Part shown: one piece after another, positions 7,948 through 16,497 of the stretch
How the letters are laid out: every line of letters begins with the position of its first letter
Numbering within the stretch: position 1 is the stretch's first letter
Assembly: GCA_024403365.1 (NCBI GenBank)
Contig: JAKSRX010000012.1
Span: 1 to 34,590, forward strand
From: Acetatifactor sp.
Lineage (GTDB): Bacteria; Bacillota; Clostridia; Lachnospirales; Lachnospiraceae
Direction: 5' to 3'
Length of the DNA stretch: 34,590 nt
Notes under the pieces: generated by a model
Database searches by the model: none
What the model saw: the letters and a program-made list of their open reading frames with translations, nothing else
Told to the model about the DNA's origin: nothing
Made by a program: the position numbers and the translations under genes

Positions 7948-8904
7948 ATGGACATTCGGCAGGCATGCGATAAGTTGGAACAATTAAAAGAAGAAATACA
8001 TAAAGAGTTCATCGGTAAGGACGAAGTACTGGACAATTTGCTGGTTTGTCTTCTGGCCGGAGGACATGTGCTTTTGGAGGATGTGCCCGGCATCGGTAAG
8101 ACCACCCTGGCGAAAGTCCTTGCCAAGTCAGCAGGTTTATCCCTGGGCCGTATTCAGTTTACCCCTGATACGTTACCCGGAGATATCACCGGTATCAGTG
8201 TCTATGATATGCAGAGCGGAGAGTTTCGCTGGAAGCAGGGTCCTGTTATGAATCAGATCCTGCTGGCAGATGAGATCAACCGTACTTCTCCCAAGACCCA
8301 GGCCGGTCTCTTAGAGGTCATGGCGGAGGGCCAGGTGACGGTAGATGGCAAGTCCTTTGCTTTGCCGGAGCCTTTTATGGTCATCAGTACCCAGAACCCT
8401 GTGGAATTTGCGGGAACATATCCCTTGCCGGAAGCACAGATGGACCGATTCATGATGAAACTGTCCATGGGTTATCCCGAGAAAGAGCAGGAGTTTAAGA
8501 TCGCCAAGGCTTTGCTTGCGAAAAATGCCGAAGAAGCGGAAGAACAGCAGACCTCGGAGGGTGTGTTGAATGCTGCGGATATCCTGGAGATCAGGAAACT
8601 TACCGGAGAGGTAAGGGTCAGCGATGCTGTGATCAACTATATCGAAAGTATCATTGCCGAGACCAGAAAAGAGGAACGTTTCCGCTTAGGCGGCAGCACC
8701 AGAGCATTGCTTGCCTTGCTGCAGGCTTCTCAAGCCAAAGCCCTTCTGGACGGCAGAGATTTTGTGAAACCCGATGACGTGAAGGCACTGGTCACTCCTG
8801 TGCTTGCACACAGAATGGTACTTTCTACAGAGGCCAGAAGACAGAAAGTATCTGTAGAACGTATTCTGACCGAAATTTTGACACATGTGAGGATTCCGGC
8901 ATGA
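7948..8904 (+). CDS. MoxR-family AAA+ ATPase
   Basis: This 318-residue protein is a MoxR AAA+ ATPase, a cytoplasmic chaperone-like ATPase thought to help mature or regulate partner proteins. The Walker A motif is GIGKTT (residues 48-53) and Walker B is ILLADEIN (104-111). The conserved STQNPVEFAGTYPLPEAQMDRF segment carries the sensor region, and the C-terminal lid follows. AGGAGG precedes the ATG. The stop overlaps the start of the DUF58 gene by four bases (ATGA). The MoxR, DUF58, transglutaminase trio is a widely recurring cluster in bacteria, with the latter two as probable envelope partners. Its exact client is unknown. Confidence 0.93.
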   Translation: MDIRQACDKLEQLKEEIHKEFIGKDEVLDNLLVCLLAGGHVLLEDVPGIGKTTLAKVLAKSAGLSLGRIQFTPDTLPGDITGISVYDMQSGEFRWKQGPVMNQILLADEINRTSPKTQAGLLEVMAEGQVTVDGKSFALPEPFMVISTQNPVEFAGTYPLPEAQMDRFMMKLSMGYPEKEQEFKIAKALLAKNAEEAEEQQTSEGVLNAADILEIRKLTGEVRVSDAVINYIESIIAETRKEERFRLGGSTRALLALLQASQAKALLDGRDFVKPDDVKALVTPVLAHRMVLSTEARRQKVSVERILTEILTHVRIPA

Positions 8905-10145
8905 CACGCAAGAGACTGATATGGTTCGTGCTGTGGTTTCTCTCTCTCGTGTTTGTATCTATCAGAGGAGGAGCCGCAAGCTACGGCTTCTTCTTTTTTT
9001 TCACCATGATCCCAGTCATTTCCTATGCTTATCTGATCGCAGTGCTTTTGCAGTTCGGTATCTACCAGGACCTGGAAAGTAGAGTGATGGTAGCGGGAGA
9101 GCCGGGAAAATATACTTTCAAATTGCAGAATGAAGGGTTCCTTACCATGAGCAGCATCAAGGTAAGTATGTTCCCGGATTTCTCTTATGTAGAAAACATA
9201 CCCGACGGAATCGAGTTTGAACTTCTGCCCGGGGAGACCTATACCTACGACACCAGAATGGTGGCAAGGTACAGAGGTAATGTGCGCGTGGGCGTACAGA
9301 AACTGATCCTCACGGATTTTCTGGGCCTTTTTACTCTGAGATACAGGCTTCCCAGTACTCTGGAGGCTATCGTGATCCCCCGCATCCCTTCCCCTGAGGA
9401 GATGCAGATCGGGGAGACGGCAGAGATCTTCCTGAAGGAGAACCGCAAGAAGCAGGACGAACCGGATATGACGGTGCGGGATTATGCAGAGGGGGACAGT
9501 ATGCGCCGCATTCACTGGAACGCCTCCGCAGTGTCCGGAAAACTGAAGACCAGACTATATACCGGGGAACAGCAAAACGGTGTGGGCATTTATTTTGATG
9601 CCCTTCGCGTGGGCAAGAAGCCCCTGGAGTATCTGCCCGGAGAGAACCGCATCCTGGAACTGGTGTTGGGACTGGCGCAGACTTATTCCCTGGAGGGGCA
9701 GGCAGTCAGTGTGGGCTATGCCAGGGATACGGCAGAAGGTAAGTCATTGAAAATTACGGAACTGGAGAATTATTCCGGCTTTGATTACTTATACAGCGAG
9801 ATGCAGGAAGTCATTTTTGACAGCAAGCCCGCAAAGGGTGCCGTGGCAGACTGGGCGGCACAGATGAAAGAACAGGGCATAGGACAGAAGTTGTTCGTGC
9901 TTTTGCAGCGGGTGACGAAAGCAGAGGCGGCAGAACTTGCAGATCTGTCCGACTGTGGCTTTGAACTGACTGTTTTTGCTGTGGATGCAGATCCCCAGAC
10001 CCTGGAGTATCTGGAGGGACTGAAGGTCCTCACTCTCAGCGGAAAAGTGCAAAGCGAAAATGTAAGTTATGAACCGCCACGATTGCTACGCAATCATGGC
10101 AAAGAAAGGAGGCTATTATATGAAGTCTCTGAAACTTTCCGATGA
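8901..10145 (+). CDS. DUF58 domain-containing protein
   Basis: The 414-residue protein starts with one or two membrane helices (residues about 5-25 and 30-52). A beta-rich region follows, then the DUF58 core at about 190-225 (TVRDYAEGDSMRRIHWNASA), the part that defines the family. The rest resembles the von Willebrand-like fold often predicted for DUF58 proteins. It lies between moxR (4-base overlap at its start) and the transglutaminase gene, whose start lies 26 bases inside its 3' end, so translation is probably coupled. Function is unknown in detail; it is usually considered the membrane partner of MoxR. The tail beyond the DUF58 core has no motif I recognise. Confidence 0.88.
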   Translation: MTRKRLIWFVLWFLSLVFVSIRGGAASYGFFFFFTMIPVISYAYLIAVLLQFGIYQDLESRVMVAGEPGKYTFKLQNEGFLTMSSIKVSMFPDFSYVENIPDGIEFELLPGETYTYDTRMVARYRGNVRVGVQKLILTDFLGLFTLRYRLPSTLEAIVIPRIPSPEEMQIGETAEIFLKENRKKQDEPDMTVRDYAEGDSMRRIHWNASAVSGKLKTRLYTGEQQNGVGIYFDALRVGKKPLEYLPGENRILELVLGLAQTYSLEGQAVSVGYARDTAEGKSLKITELENYSGFDYLYSEMQEVIFDSKPAKGAVADWAAQMKEQGIGQKLFVLLQRVTKAEAAELADLSDCGFELTVFAVDADPQTLEYLEGLKVLTLSGKVQSENVSYEPPRLLRNHGKERRLLYEVSETFR

Positions 10146-12459
10146 GATGGCGGCTATGCTCTTTCAGGGTATTTCCGCGATGCTTGTAAGCTTTCTGTTC
10201 CTCTTTGCCTTTGGCAGTAAACTGGGTATACACCGGGTAGATTGGATGCCTGTGGCGGCAGTGATCACAGGTTCTTTCTTGGTGGCGTTCTGGTGGAAGC
10301 GTCCCTGGGGACAGAAACTCTGGGGCATATTATTGGTGCTTCTGGTGGCGGCGGTGGTCCATTTCCTGGTGGGTTTTGAGACCATGAAACTTTTCTGGTT
10401 CACCTACGGAAGATGGTTGAACGGTATTCCTGCCGAGACCGAAGAACTGCGAAGTGCTTATATCCTCCTGCAGACATTGTGGATCGTCCTGGCTGTGGGA
10501 GTGTTTACGGGCCTTACCGTAGGGCAGAGATTTGTAGAGTGGATCCTGGGACTTGCGGCTGTGGTCCTGTTAGTTTTGTCCTATCTGAATGTTTATACTT
10601 TAAATCGCACGGCGGTGGCGTTTTGTCTGATCTACTGCCTGTTCGTATTCGTAGGTTTCTACTGGCTGTTCTGGGAGAAGAGGCGAAATGCGGAGAATCC
10701 TGTGGCCAGAAGCAGAAAATACAGAGTCTTTCTGACGCCTGTGTTCCTGGTATTTCTGGTGCTGTTGTTGTATGCTCCGGTGAAGGACACCCCTATGGAG
10801 TGGACGGCCATCAAGAGGATCATGGTGTTGATCGAAGATCGTTTCACCGAGTGGAAACTGAATCGACCGGGAGCGGGGCAGAATGAATTTGAGATGACCA
10901 TGAGCGGTATGGACGGAGATCCGGGCGGTAAACCTTCGGAGAATCCTCATCCGCTGGTAGATATTTTCAGTACCGTCATGCCGCAGACCAACCTGTATCT
11001 CACCGGCTTTGTATGGTCGGATTTTGACGGGAGAGAGTGGTCCGGCAGAAAGGATACTTCTCAGGCTGATATGCGAATAGACGCTTTGGAGACCAGATAT
11101 GCGGTGCTTTTGAGCAATCTGGAGCAGGAGGATATCATCCGTTCCGCCACGGTCAATGTCCGCTATCAGTATTTTCACAGTGATGCACCTTTTCTGCCTC
11201 TGAAATATCTGGGAAGAGTGGAACTTCATAATGCCACCGGTTCCGATCAGGATAAACTGGGCTATAACACCAGCTATGAAGTCACCTATCAGCAGGTAAA
11301 CTTAGGTCTGGGAGAGTTGTATACGTATCTGGAAAATTTGCCGGCAGATGATGAAAAGGTCTGGAATCAGGTGAATTATTACCAGAGAAAGTCCGGCGCC
11401 ATCTATGACTTTGAAGAACTGCTGTCCTACAGGCAACAGGTTCGGGAGGAGTACGGAAAACAGGTGGTATTGTCCCAACCGGTGCAGTCCTGGCTGGATA
11501 CATTGTTTGAGGAAAACAAGTATTTTCAGGGAGAGGAACTGACAGACCTTCGCAAGCTCCTTCTGATCGAAAGTGCTTTGGCGGGTTTCCGATATGTAAA
11601 ACCTGCGGAGGAGATTCCGGAAACGGTCACCGATGAAACTGCATTCTTAGAATATCTGTTGTTAGAAAAGCAGGAAGGCTATTGCACCCATTTTGCCACT
11701 TCCTTTGTGTTACTGGCCAGAAGTATGGGATATCCTGCCAGACTTTGTCAGGGCTTCCTAGCCCCCACGAAGGAGGAACGAGAGATCCATCTCTACGCAG
11801 ATGATGCACATGCCTGGCCGGAAGTATATTTTGAGGGCTTCGGCTGGGTGCCCTTTGAACCCACACCGGGCTACGGGATTTACCGATATACCCCCTGGGA
11901 TCGGATCGTAAAACAGAATCAGGATGAGATCGACTGGTCTGCTTTTGAAAAGTACAGAGAAGATAAGAAACATCATCAGGAAGGCCCCTCCGATCCCCAG
12001 ACGCCGCTGACACAGCAGGAGCAGAGGAAGGCGGAGATCCTGGATTTCCTGATACTTTTGGGCAAGATCGCCGTGGGTGTAGCCATCATCCTGGTGGTCA
12101 GCCTGTTGTCCCTGATCCTGTTTATGGTGATCTCCGCAAAGAGAATCGGCAAACGTCCGCCTGCGGAACAACTGCTGTGGTACGGCAAACAAAATGACAC
12201 ATTGCTTGCAAGGATCGATATGGAAAGAGACCCTTCCGAGACCTTGGAGGAATTTGCACGCAGACTGAAACAGGAAAAACTTCCCGGCGGCGAGACCCTT
12301 GGGATGCTGGAGCAGATCCTGTATCGCGAGGAGGAAGGATCTATCGCCATGGTGATCCAGGCAGATCAGGAGAATGCAAGGGTGCTAGAGAGCGTAGAAG
12401 AGGCGGAAGGAAAGAACCTCTACCTGCGCCTGTACCGTCTGTACAGAAAATTCTTATAA
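10120..12459 (+). CDS. membrane transglutaminase-like protein
   Basis: This 779-residue protein has an N-terminal block of about six membrane helices (residues 10-220). A large extracytoplasmic region follows, carrying a transglutaminase-like cysteine peptidase fold. A further membrane helix lies at about 640-672, and a cytoplasmic C-terminal tail of the DUF4129 kind comes last. The catalytic Cys is C522 in EGYCTHFATSFVLLARSMG, and the His is H564 in DDAHAWPEV. The usual third residue, often Asp in FDPTP, is E580 in FEPTPG. The ATG at 10120 is chosen because AAAGGAGG lies just before it; an upstream in-frame ATG at 10069 has no such site. It is the last gene of the moxR unit and ends at a terminator. 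The substrate is unknown; cell-wall-related work is an inference. Confidence 0.9.
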   Translation: MKSLKLSDEMAAMLFQGISAMLVSFLFLFAFGSKLGIHRVDWMPVAAVITGSFLVAFWWKRPWGQKLWGILLVLLVAAVVHFLVGFETMKLFWFTYGRWLNGIPAETEELRSAYILLQTLWIVLAVGVFTGLTVGQRFVEWILGLAAVVLLVLSYLNVYTLNRTAVAFCLIYCLFVFVGFYWLFWEKRRNAENPVARSRKYRVFLTPVFLVFLVLLLYAPVKDTPMEWTAIKRIMVLIEDRFTEWKLNRPGAGQNEFEMTMSGMDGDPGGKPSENPHPLVDIFSTVMPQTNLYLTGFVWSDFDGREWSGRKDTSQADMRIDALETRYAVLLSNLEQEDIIRSATVNVRYQYFHSDAPFLPLKYLGRVELHNATGSDQDKLGYNTSYEVTYQQVNLGLGELYTYLENLPADDEKVWNQVNYYQRKSGAIYDFEELLSYRQQVREEYGKQVVLSQPVQSWLDTLFEENKYFQGEELTDLRKLLLIESALAGFRYVKPAEEIPETVTDETAFLEYLLLEKQEGYCTHFATSFVLLARSMGYPARLCQGFLAPTKEEREIHLYADDAHAWPEVYFEGFGWVPFEPTPGYGIYRYTPWDRIVKQNQDEIDWSAFEKYREDKKHHQEGPSDPQTPLTQQEQRKAEILDFLILLGKIAVGVAIILVVSLLSLILFMVISAKRIGKRPPAEQLLWYGKQNDTLLARIDMERDPSETLEEFARRLKQEKLPGGETLGMLEQILYREEEGSIAMVIQADQENARVLESVEEAEGKNLYLRLYRLYRKFL

Positions 12460-12470
12460 AGAAACGCAAA

Positions 12471-12500
12471 AAAACCCGGTACCAAAGCGTACCGGGTTTT
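12471..12500. terminator. bidirectional terminator between transglutaminase gene and degV
   Basis: A perfect 12-bp inverted repeat (AAAACCCGGTAC with GTACCGGGTTTT) around CAAAGC is flanked by A and T runs. It can serve both convergent transcripts; the degV stop is 10 bases away. Confidence 0.92.
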
Positions 12501-12509
12501 TCTATACCT

Positions 12510-13346
12510 TTAGTTGTTGCTTGTCTCCAGACCAAGGATGATGCCGCCGCCTTCGCCGTAGTAACTGCAAAGACCGTGAGCGGGATAGACATGAGGCTCA
12601 GCATCGGGGAAGGCTGCCTTGATCTCTTCTACCAGGGCATTTGCCAGGGGAAGGGCCTCGATCTGACAGATATTCATCCTGCCGCCCTTATAGCCGATGG
12701 CCTCCAGTTCGGAGATCAGCTTCTTGTTGGCACTCTTGTCACCGCGACACTTGTACATGGGCTGGATGGTTCCTTCCGGACTTGCGGTACCAAGGATTCG
12801 GATGTTCAGCATACCTACGGCACTTGCCACTACCTTGCTGACGCGGCCGTTCTGTGCGAAATTATGAAGAGACTGGAAGGAGAACAGCAGTCTTGTGGAA
12901 TGGATGTAGTCCTGGATCTGAGAGGAGATCTCATCGAAAGACTTGCCGGCGTTTCTCCACTCGATCACCTTTTCCACGGTGAGACGCATCTCAGGACCGG
13001 TGGACAAGGTATCGATCACGCAGACCTTGGCGTCGGGGTGTTTCTCCAGATAAATGTCCCTTGCGTTGCAAGCGCTGTTGTAGGCACCGGAGATCAGGCT
13101 GGTCAAAGTGATGCAGTAGATCTCATCGCCGCCTTCGAAAGCTTCCAGCCAACTTTCGGTGGAAGGGCAGGAAGTATAAGAACGATCCTTATAGTTTTTC
13201 AGGTACATCAGCATGTCATGGACATCCAGAGAGGAATCGTCCACAAAGTCACGCTCGTCAGTATATATTTTCAGAGGTACGATCTCCAGGTTGATGCTCT
13301 TGTCCGGGGACATATCGGCGGAAGAATCGGTTACGAATTTTACCAT
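12510..13346 (-). CDS. DegV-family fatty-acid-binding protein
   Basis: This 278-residue cytoplasmic protein begins MVKFVTDSSADMS, the DegV signature, and has the family's two-domain length. DegV proteins bind a fatty acid; some act as FakB-type carriers that present exogenous fatty acid to the kinase FakA. Visible conserved parts include the SCPSTESW, TLTSLISGAYNSA and DTLSTGPEM segments, which line the lipid pocket in known members. AGGAG lies before the ATG. It is transcribed away from a TetR-like regulator, with overlapping promoters in the 117-base gap. No fakA gene is in the window, so the kinase link is inferred from the family only. Confidence 0.92.
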   Translation of the reverse strand: MVKFVTDSSADMSPDKSINLEIVPLKIYTDERDFVDDSSLDVHDMLMYLKNYKDRSYTSCPSTESWLEAFEGGDEIYCITLTSLISGAYNSACNARDIYLEKHPDAKVCVIDTLSTGPEMRLTVEKVIEWRNAGKSFDEISSQIQDYIHSTRLLFSFQSLHNFAQNGRVSKVVASAVGMLNIRILGTASPEGTIQPMYKCRGDKSANKKLISELEAIGYKGGRMNICQIEALPLANALVEEIKAAFPDAEPHVYPAHGLCSYYGEGGGIILGLETSNN

Positions 13347-13391
13347 AAAATTATCTCCTGTGATTCAATGTAGTTTTCAATACTATGTGAT

Positions 13392-13421
13392 ATTGTATCT
13401 TATGACTGAGTGTGTTACAAT
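13392..13421. promoter_or_regulatory. interleaved divergent promoters of degV and the tetR-like gene
   Basis: On the plus strand TTGTAT (13393-13398) and TACAAT (13416-13421) are 17 bases apart. On the minus strand TTGTAA (13420-13415) and TACAAT (13397-13392) are also 17 bases apart. Each -10 therefore overlaps the opposite -35, and RNA polymerase cannot occupy both at once. The ATTGTA/TACAAT arms are also an inverted repeat that a TetR dimer could use. Confidence 0.6.
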
Positions 13422-13463
13422 TTACAAAAGACGCGGATTTGTTCAAACAAGAGAGGACGAAAG

Positions 13464-14003
13464 ATGAAAGTAACCAGACAGACCAATCAGAAATCGGAGT
13501 TTACCAGAATGTGCATCGGCGAGGCAGTGATCGCCCTGCTGAAGCAGACTCCTTTTGAGAAACTGAAAGTATCCGATATCGTGAAGAAAGCAGGGGTGTC
13601 CCGCACCACCTTCTATCTATATTATGATTCGCCCTATGCAGTTCTGACGGATTATCTCAATATTCTGGTAGCCCATTATATGCCGGAGGGTGATGACTTC
13701 AAACAGACACAGTTTTTCACCTACGAACATATTCTGTACTCTTTGCAGTATTTTGATGCCTACAGGGATTTCTTTTTGACGCTGGCGGAGCACAAACTGC
13801 ATTCCGTGATGTTAGACGGTGTGAATCAGTTCATGTTCCGTTATATCAGCACCACCAGAAGACTTTCCGTCTATATGCTGACTTCCTATGCGGGAGGACT
13901 TTTGAATACCTTCCTTAAGTGGGAGCAGGACGGCAGAAAGGATTCCGCCGAAGAGATCGCCCGGACCATCTTCGAAATGTATGGGCAGGATGACAAGAAA
14001 TAA
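13464..14003 (+). CDS. TetR-like transcriptional regulator
   Basis: The 179-residue protein has a TetR-type N-terminal helix-turn-helix (about residues 25-55): FEKLKVSDIVKKAGVSRTTFY followed by LYYDS. A helical ligand and dimer domain of low similarity follows, with aromatic residues around TYEHILYSLQYFDAYRDF. This layout fits the TetR variant common in Firmicutes. The ATG at 13464, with AGAGGA ahead of it, is preferred to a GTG at 13410 that lies inside the promoter region. It is divergent from degV and 4 bases ahead of the promoter of the FMN riboswitch. Control of degV and of itself is plausible because both promoters share one short region; the ligand is unknown. Confidence 0.85.
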   Translation: MKVTRQTNQKSEFTRMCIGEAVIALLKQTPFEKLKVSDIVKKAGVSRTTFYLYYDSPYAVLTDYLNILVAHYMPEGDDFKQTQFFTYEHILYSLQYFDAYRDFFLTLAEHKLHSVMLDGVNQFMFRYISTTRRLSVYMLTSYAGGLLNTFLKWEQDGRKDSAEEIARTIFEMYGQDDKK

Positions 14004-14006
14004 CAG

Positions 14007-14034
14007 TTGCATTTTCCGGGATGTTTGTTATAAT
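14007..14034 (+). promoter_or_regulatory. promoter of the FMN-riboswitch/ribU transcript
   Basis: TTGCAT (14007-14012) and a perfect TATAAT (14029-14034) are 16 bases apart. The riboswitch begins about 20 bases downstream, so the transcript starts almost directly with the aptamer. Confidence 0.78.
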
Positions 14035-14054
14035 AACTTTCGTAAATAAGAAGA

Positions 14055-14175
14055 ATTCTTCAGGGTTGGGTGCAATTCCCTACTGGCGGTACAGTCCGCG
14101 ACCCGAAACTTTCTTAAGTTTCGGCTGACTCGGTGCAACTCCGGGACCAACAGTAAAGTCTGGATGAAAGAAGAA
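14055..14175 (+). ncRNA. FMN riboswitch (RFN element)
   Basis: The conserved RFN blocks appear in order: TTCTTCAGGG, GGGTGCAATTCCCTACTGGC, GGTACAGTCCGCGACCC, a variable hairpin (14101-14125), GACTCGGTGCAACTCCGGGA, CCAACAGTAAAGTCTGGATG and AAAGAAG. Closing pairs AGAATTCTTC and GAAAGAAGAAG bracket the element. It binds flavin mononucleotide in the nascent RNA and senses when flavin is plentiful. An intrinsic terminator follows 25 bases later and the next gene is a riboflavin transporter, which matches the usual off-switch arrangement. Confidence 0.96.
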
Positions 14176-14199
14176 GCTGTTCGTGTATTTGGCATGCGT

Positions 14200-14234
14200 A
14201 GCCCTGAGTCTATCTATGGATTCAGGGCTTTTTG
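14200..14234 (+). terminator. riboswitch-controlled terminator
   Basis: AGCCCTGAGTC and GGATTCAGGGCT form a stem around TATCTAT, followed by TTTTTG. It lies between the FMN aptamer and ribU, so transcription would stop here when FMN is bound. Confidence 0.88.
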
Positions 14235-14249
14235 TATACAAAGGAGCGA

Positions 14250-14324
14250 ATGCGTGAAGAATTTTCCTTAGTAACAACAGTGAGGGCAAAGCCCTTTCAC
14301 AAGAAACGGAGGAAAAGAAAATGA
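14250..14324 (+). CDS. possible 24-residue leader peptide before ribU
   Basis: An ATG at 14250 opens 24 codons that end in a TGA overlapping the ribU start codon (ATGA). AAAGGAG precedes it, though only 3 bases away. The peptide is strongly basic at its end (KKRRKRK). A hairpin (GTGAGGGC/GCCCTTTCAC, 14280-14300) lies inside it. It may be a coupling leader or chance; coding is not shown by any homology I know. Confidence 0.3.
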   Translation: MREEFSLVTTVRAKPFHKKRRKRK

Positions 14325-15070
14325 GTAAATTACTCGAAACCGCGGCAGGAAATGTCGCATTTGTACTTAGCTTTTTAGCTGTTATCGTTTGTATCTTTCT
14401 GGTGGCTTTCGGACTGGAAAAGCTGGCTCAGAAGAAGACCGGTGTTGTCGAGAAGGTGTTCAGCACCCGTAAGATGGCTGTCATCGGTATGTTCTCCGCA
14501 CTGTCCGCAGTGCTGATGCTCTTCGAGATCCCCCTGTTCTTCGCACCCCCCTTCTACAAACTGGACTTCAGTGAACTGCCTATTCTGGTAGGTACCTTTG
14601 CTTTCGGCCCTGCAGCAGGCGTTATGATGGAGTTCATCAAGATCCTGTTGAAGCTGGTGATGAAGGGAACTTCCACTGCATTTGTTGGAGAACTGGCAAA
14701 CTTCGCAGTAGGCTGCAGCCTGATCCTTCCCGCATCTGTTATCTATTCTTTCAAGAAGAATAAGAAGACCGCCATCGTTGCCTGTGTCATCGGTACTCTG
14801 GTGATCACCGTATTCGGTACCGCCTTCAATGCAGTTTACCTGCTTCCCGCATTTGCAAAATTGTTCCATATGCCTGTAGATGCACTGATCGCCATGGGAA
14901 CCGAAGCAAACTCCCTGGTGAAGGAAGGCAGCATCGTAAGCTTTGTAGTAGCATGTGTTGCACCTCTTAATCTGATCAAGGGTACTGCAGTTTCCGTAGT
15001 GACCTTGCTGGTTTACAAGCCTTTGAGCCCTATCCTGAAGGGAACTTCCAATAAGAAGAAAGATAAATAA
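14321..15070 (+). CDS. ribU: ECF transporter S component, riboflavin (RibU)
   Basis: This 249-residue membrane protein is the substrate-binding component of an energy-coupling factor riboflavin importer. Residues about 11-33 form an extra N-terminal helix. The S-component core follows: KMAVIGMFSALSAVLMLFEIPLF, then FYKLDFSELPILVGTFAFGP (the RibU riboflavin-binding loop), then VMMEFIKILLKL and ELANFAVGC, giving about six helices. It is longer than typical RibU (about 190-200 residues) because of that extra helix. CGGAGGA sits before the ATG. The FMN riboswitch upstream gives strong support for riboflavin. The shared EcfA/EcfT module is not in the window. Confidence 0.94.
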   Translation: MSKLLETAAGNVAFVLSFLAVIVCIFLVAFGLEKLAQKKTGVVEKVFSTRKMAVIGMFSALSAVLMLFEIPLFFAPPFYKLDFSELPILVGTFAFGPAAGVMMEFIKILLKLVMKGTSTAFVGELANFAVGCSLILPASVIYSFKKNKKTAIVACVIGTLVITVFGTAFNAVYLLPAFAKLFHMPVDALIAMGTEANSLVKEGSIVSFVVACVAPLNLIKGTAVSVVTLLVYKPLSPILKGTSNKKKDK

Positions 15071-15082
15071 AGAGCATAAGAA

Positions 15083-15114
15083 AAGCCCGGAGCTGAGAGA
15101 TCAGTTCCGGGCTT
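15083..15114. terminator. terminator between ribU and the MFS gene
   Basis: A 14-bp stem (AAGCCCGGAGCTGA with TCAGTTCCGGGCTT, one mismatch) closes a GAGA loop. The T-rich tail is better on the minus strand (TTTTCTT), but the site lies between two convergent stops and can plausibly end both transcripts. Confidence 0.88.
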
Positions 15115-15133
15115 ATTTATTTTGTTTTGTCGT

Positions 15134-16465
15134 TTAGTCCATATCCTCGAAGGCTTCCAGACCGGTCTTGGCTTCTACTTTGCTGTCGCCGTGACGAACG
15201 AAGAGCATGGTCACGAAGCTGCAGGCTACGAAGAACGCGGAGTAGGGGAAGAGAATACGGTAATCAATGGTTCGCATCAGGGTACCTGCCAGGATGGGGG
15301 TGACTACCTGAGCTGCCATGGATGCGGTGTAGTAGTAACCGGTGTACTTACCGATGTCAGAACCTTTACACATCTCAACTACCATGGGAAGGCTGTTGAC
15401 ATTGATGGAAGCCCATGCCAGACCTACCAGTGCAAACAATACGTACATGATAGCGGTGATGGAGCTTGCGTTGATGGTCAGAACGAATGCCATAAAGAAG
15501 CAGAAGGCAAGTAATGCGACGCCGCCCATGATGGTCTTCTTACGGCCGATCTTGCTGGCCAGAATACCGATGGGGATATAGGAAATGATAGCACCTGCGG
15601 TAGCAACCAGCAGACAGGTGGAAGCGCCGCCTAAGCCCTGTCCCATGACCTGACTGACATAAGTGGTGAACCAGGTGGTGACACCGTTATAACCGATGAA
15701 CCACAGCGCGATGGAGGCAAGCAGGAAAGCACCGGAACGCATAACTGCGGGAGGAAGCTTTTCTTTTCCGGAGCCGTCGTCCTCGGCAAGATTCCATTCG
15801 GGATGTTCCGCTTCCATCTCCTGATTCTTCTTCACCAGAGCGGGCTCTTTCAGGAAGAGGAAGAGGATGGCTACGGATACGAACATGATGGCACTTACCA
15901 CCATGAACAGGGGCTGATAATTGACATGCGCCATACCCTGGGTCTTGGAGTTGGGATAAAGCACCGCAGCCACACCCAGATAAATGATTCCGCCTACGGC
16001 ACCCATCAGGTTGATGATGGCGTTGGCCTTGGAACGCAGGGGCTTGGGAGTGACATCAGGCATCAGTGCCACCGCAGGAGAACGATAGGTTCCCATGGCG
16101 ATCAGCAGCAGACCCAGTACGATGACGAAGGATACGGATTTGAAGGGAGAAGCACTTGCCGCATAGGCATTGTCCAAAAGCGGCAGAATGTTCACCAGGA
16201 TCACGGCACATCCGGTACCGAAGAGAATGAAAGGCATTCGCTTACCGATCCTGGAATTTGCCTTGTCCGAAATGCTGCCGAATAAAGGAAGCAGGAACAG
16301 GGCCAGGATATTGTCCGCCGCCATGATGGCACCGGAAATGGTCTCATTCATGTGGAAGGTGTTGGTCAGGATCAAAGGCACGATATTGTCGTACATCTGC
16401 CAAAAAGAGCAGATGGACAGGAATGCCAGACCTACCAGAAAAGTTTGTTTGTTATTCAGTTTCAT
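15134..16465 (-). CDS. MFS transporter, sugar-transporter-like
   Basis: The 443-residue protein has about twelve membrane helices in two halves and the major facilitator loop GSISDKANSRIGKRMPFI between helices 2 and 3. The pattern resembles the sucrose/GPH-like MFS branch. A long charged cytoplasmic loop (KKNQEMEAEHPEWNLAEDDG) divides the halves, and the second half has KIGRKKT. It would move a small solute, perhaps a sugar, using an ion gradient; the substrate cannot be read from sequence. GGAGG lies before the ATG. It is a single-gene unit with its own promoter and no linked enzyme genes. The nearest carbohydrate enzyme is the GH51 gene about 8 kb away. Confidence 0.88.
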   Translation of the reverse strand: MKLNNKQTFLVGLAFLSICSFWQMYDNIVPLILTNTFHMNETISGAIMAADNILALFLLPLFGSISDKANSRIGKRMPFILFGTGCAVILVNILPLLDNAYAASASPFKSVSFVIVLGLLLIAMGTYRSPAVALMPDVTPKPLRSKANAIINLMGAVGGIIYLGVAAVLYPNSKTQGMAHVNYQPLFMVVSAIMFVSVAILFLFLKEPALVKKNQEMEAEHPEWNLAEDDGSGKEKLPPAVMRSGAFLLASIALWFIGYNGVTTWFTTYVSQVMGQGLGGASTCLLVATAGAIISYIPIGILASKIGRKKTIMGGVALLAFCFFMAFVLTINASSITAIMYVLFALVGLAWASINVNSLPMVVEMCKGSDIGKYTGYYYTASMAAQVVTPILAGTLMRTIDYRILFPYSAFFVACSFVTMLFVRHGDSKVEAKTGLEAFEDMD

Positions 16466-16497
16466 GAGGAACCTCCTTAATAAACATCACTGTGTCC

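Noticed and set aside
10069-10119. Earlier ATG for the transglutaminase gene
   Set aside because: It has no ribosome binding site and would lengthen the overlap with DUF58; AAAGGAGG directly precedes the ATG at 10120.
12576-13373. Long plus-strand frame opposite degV
   Set aside because: It is the mirror of a well-supported DegV gene, has no recognisable domain and no good start signals.
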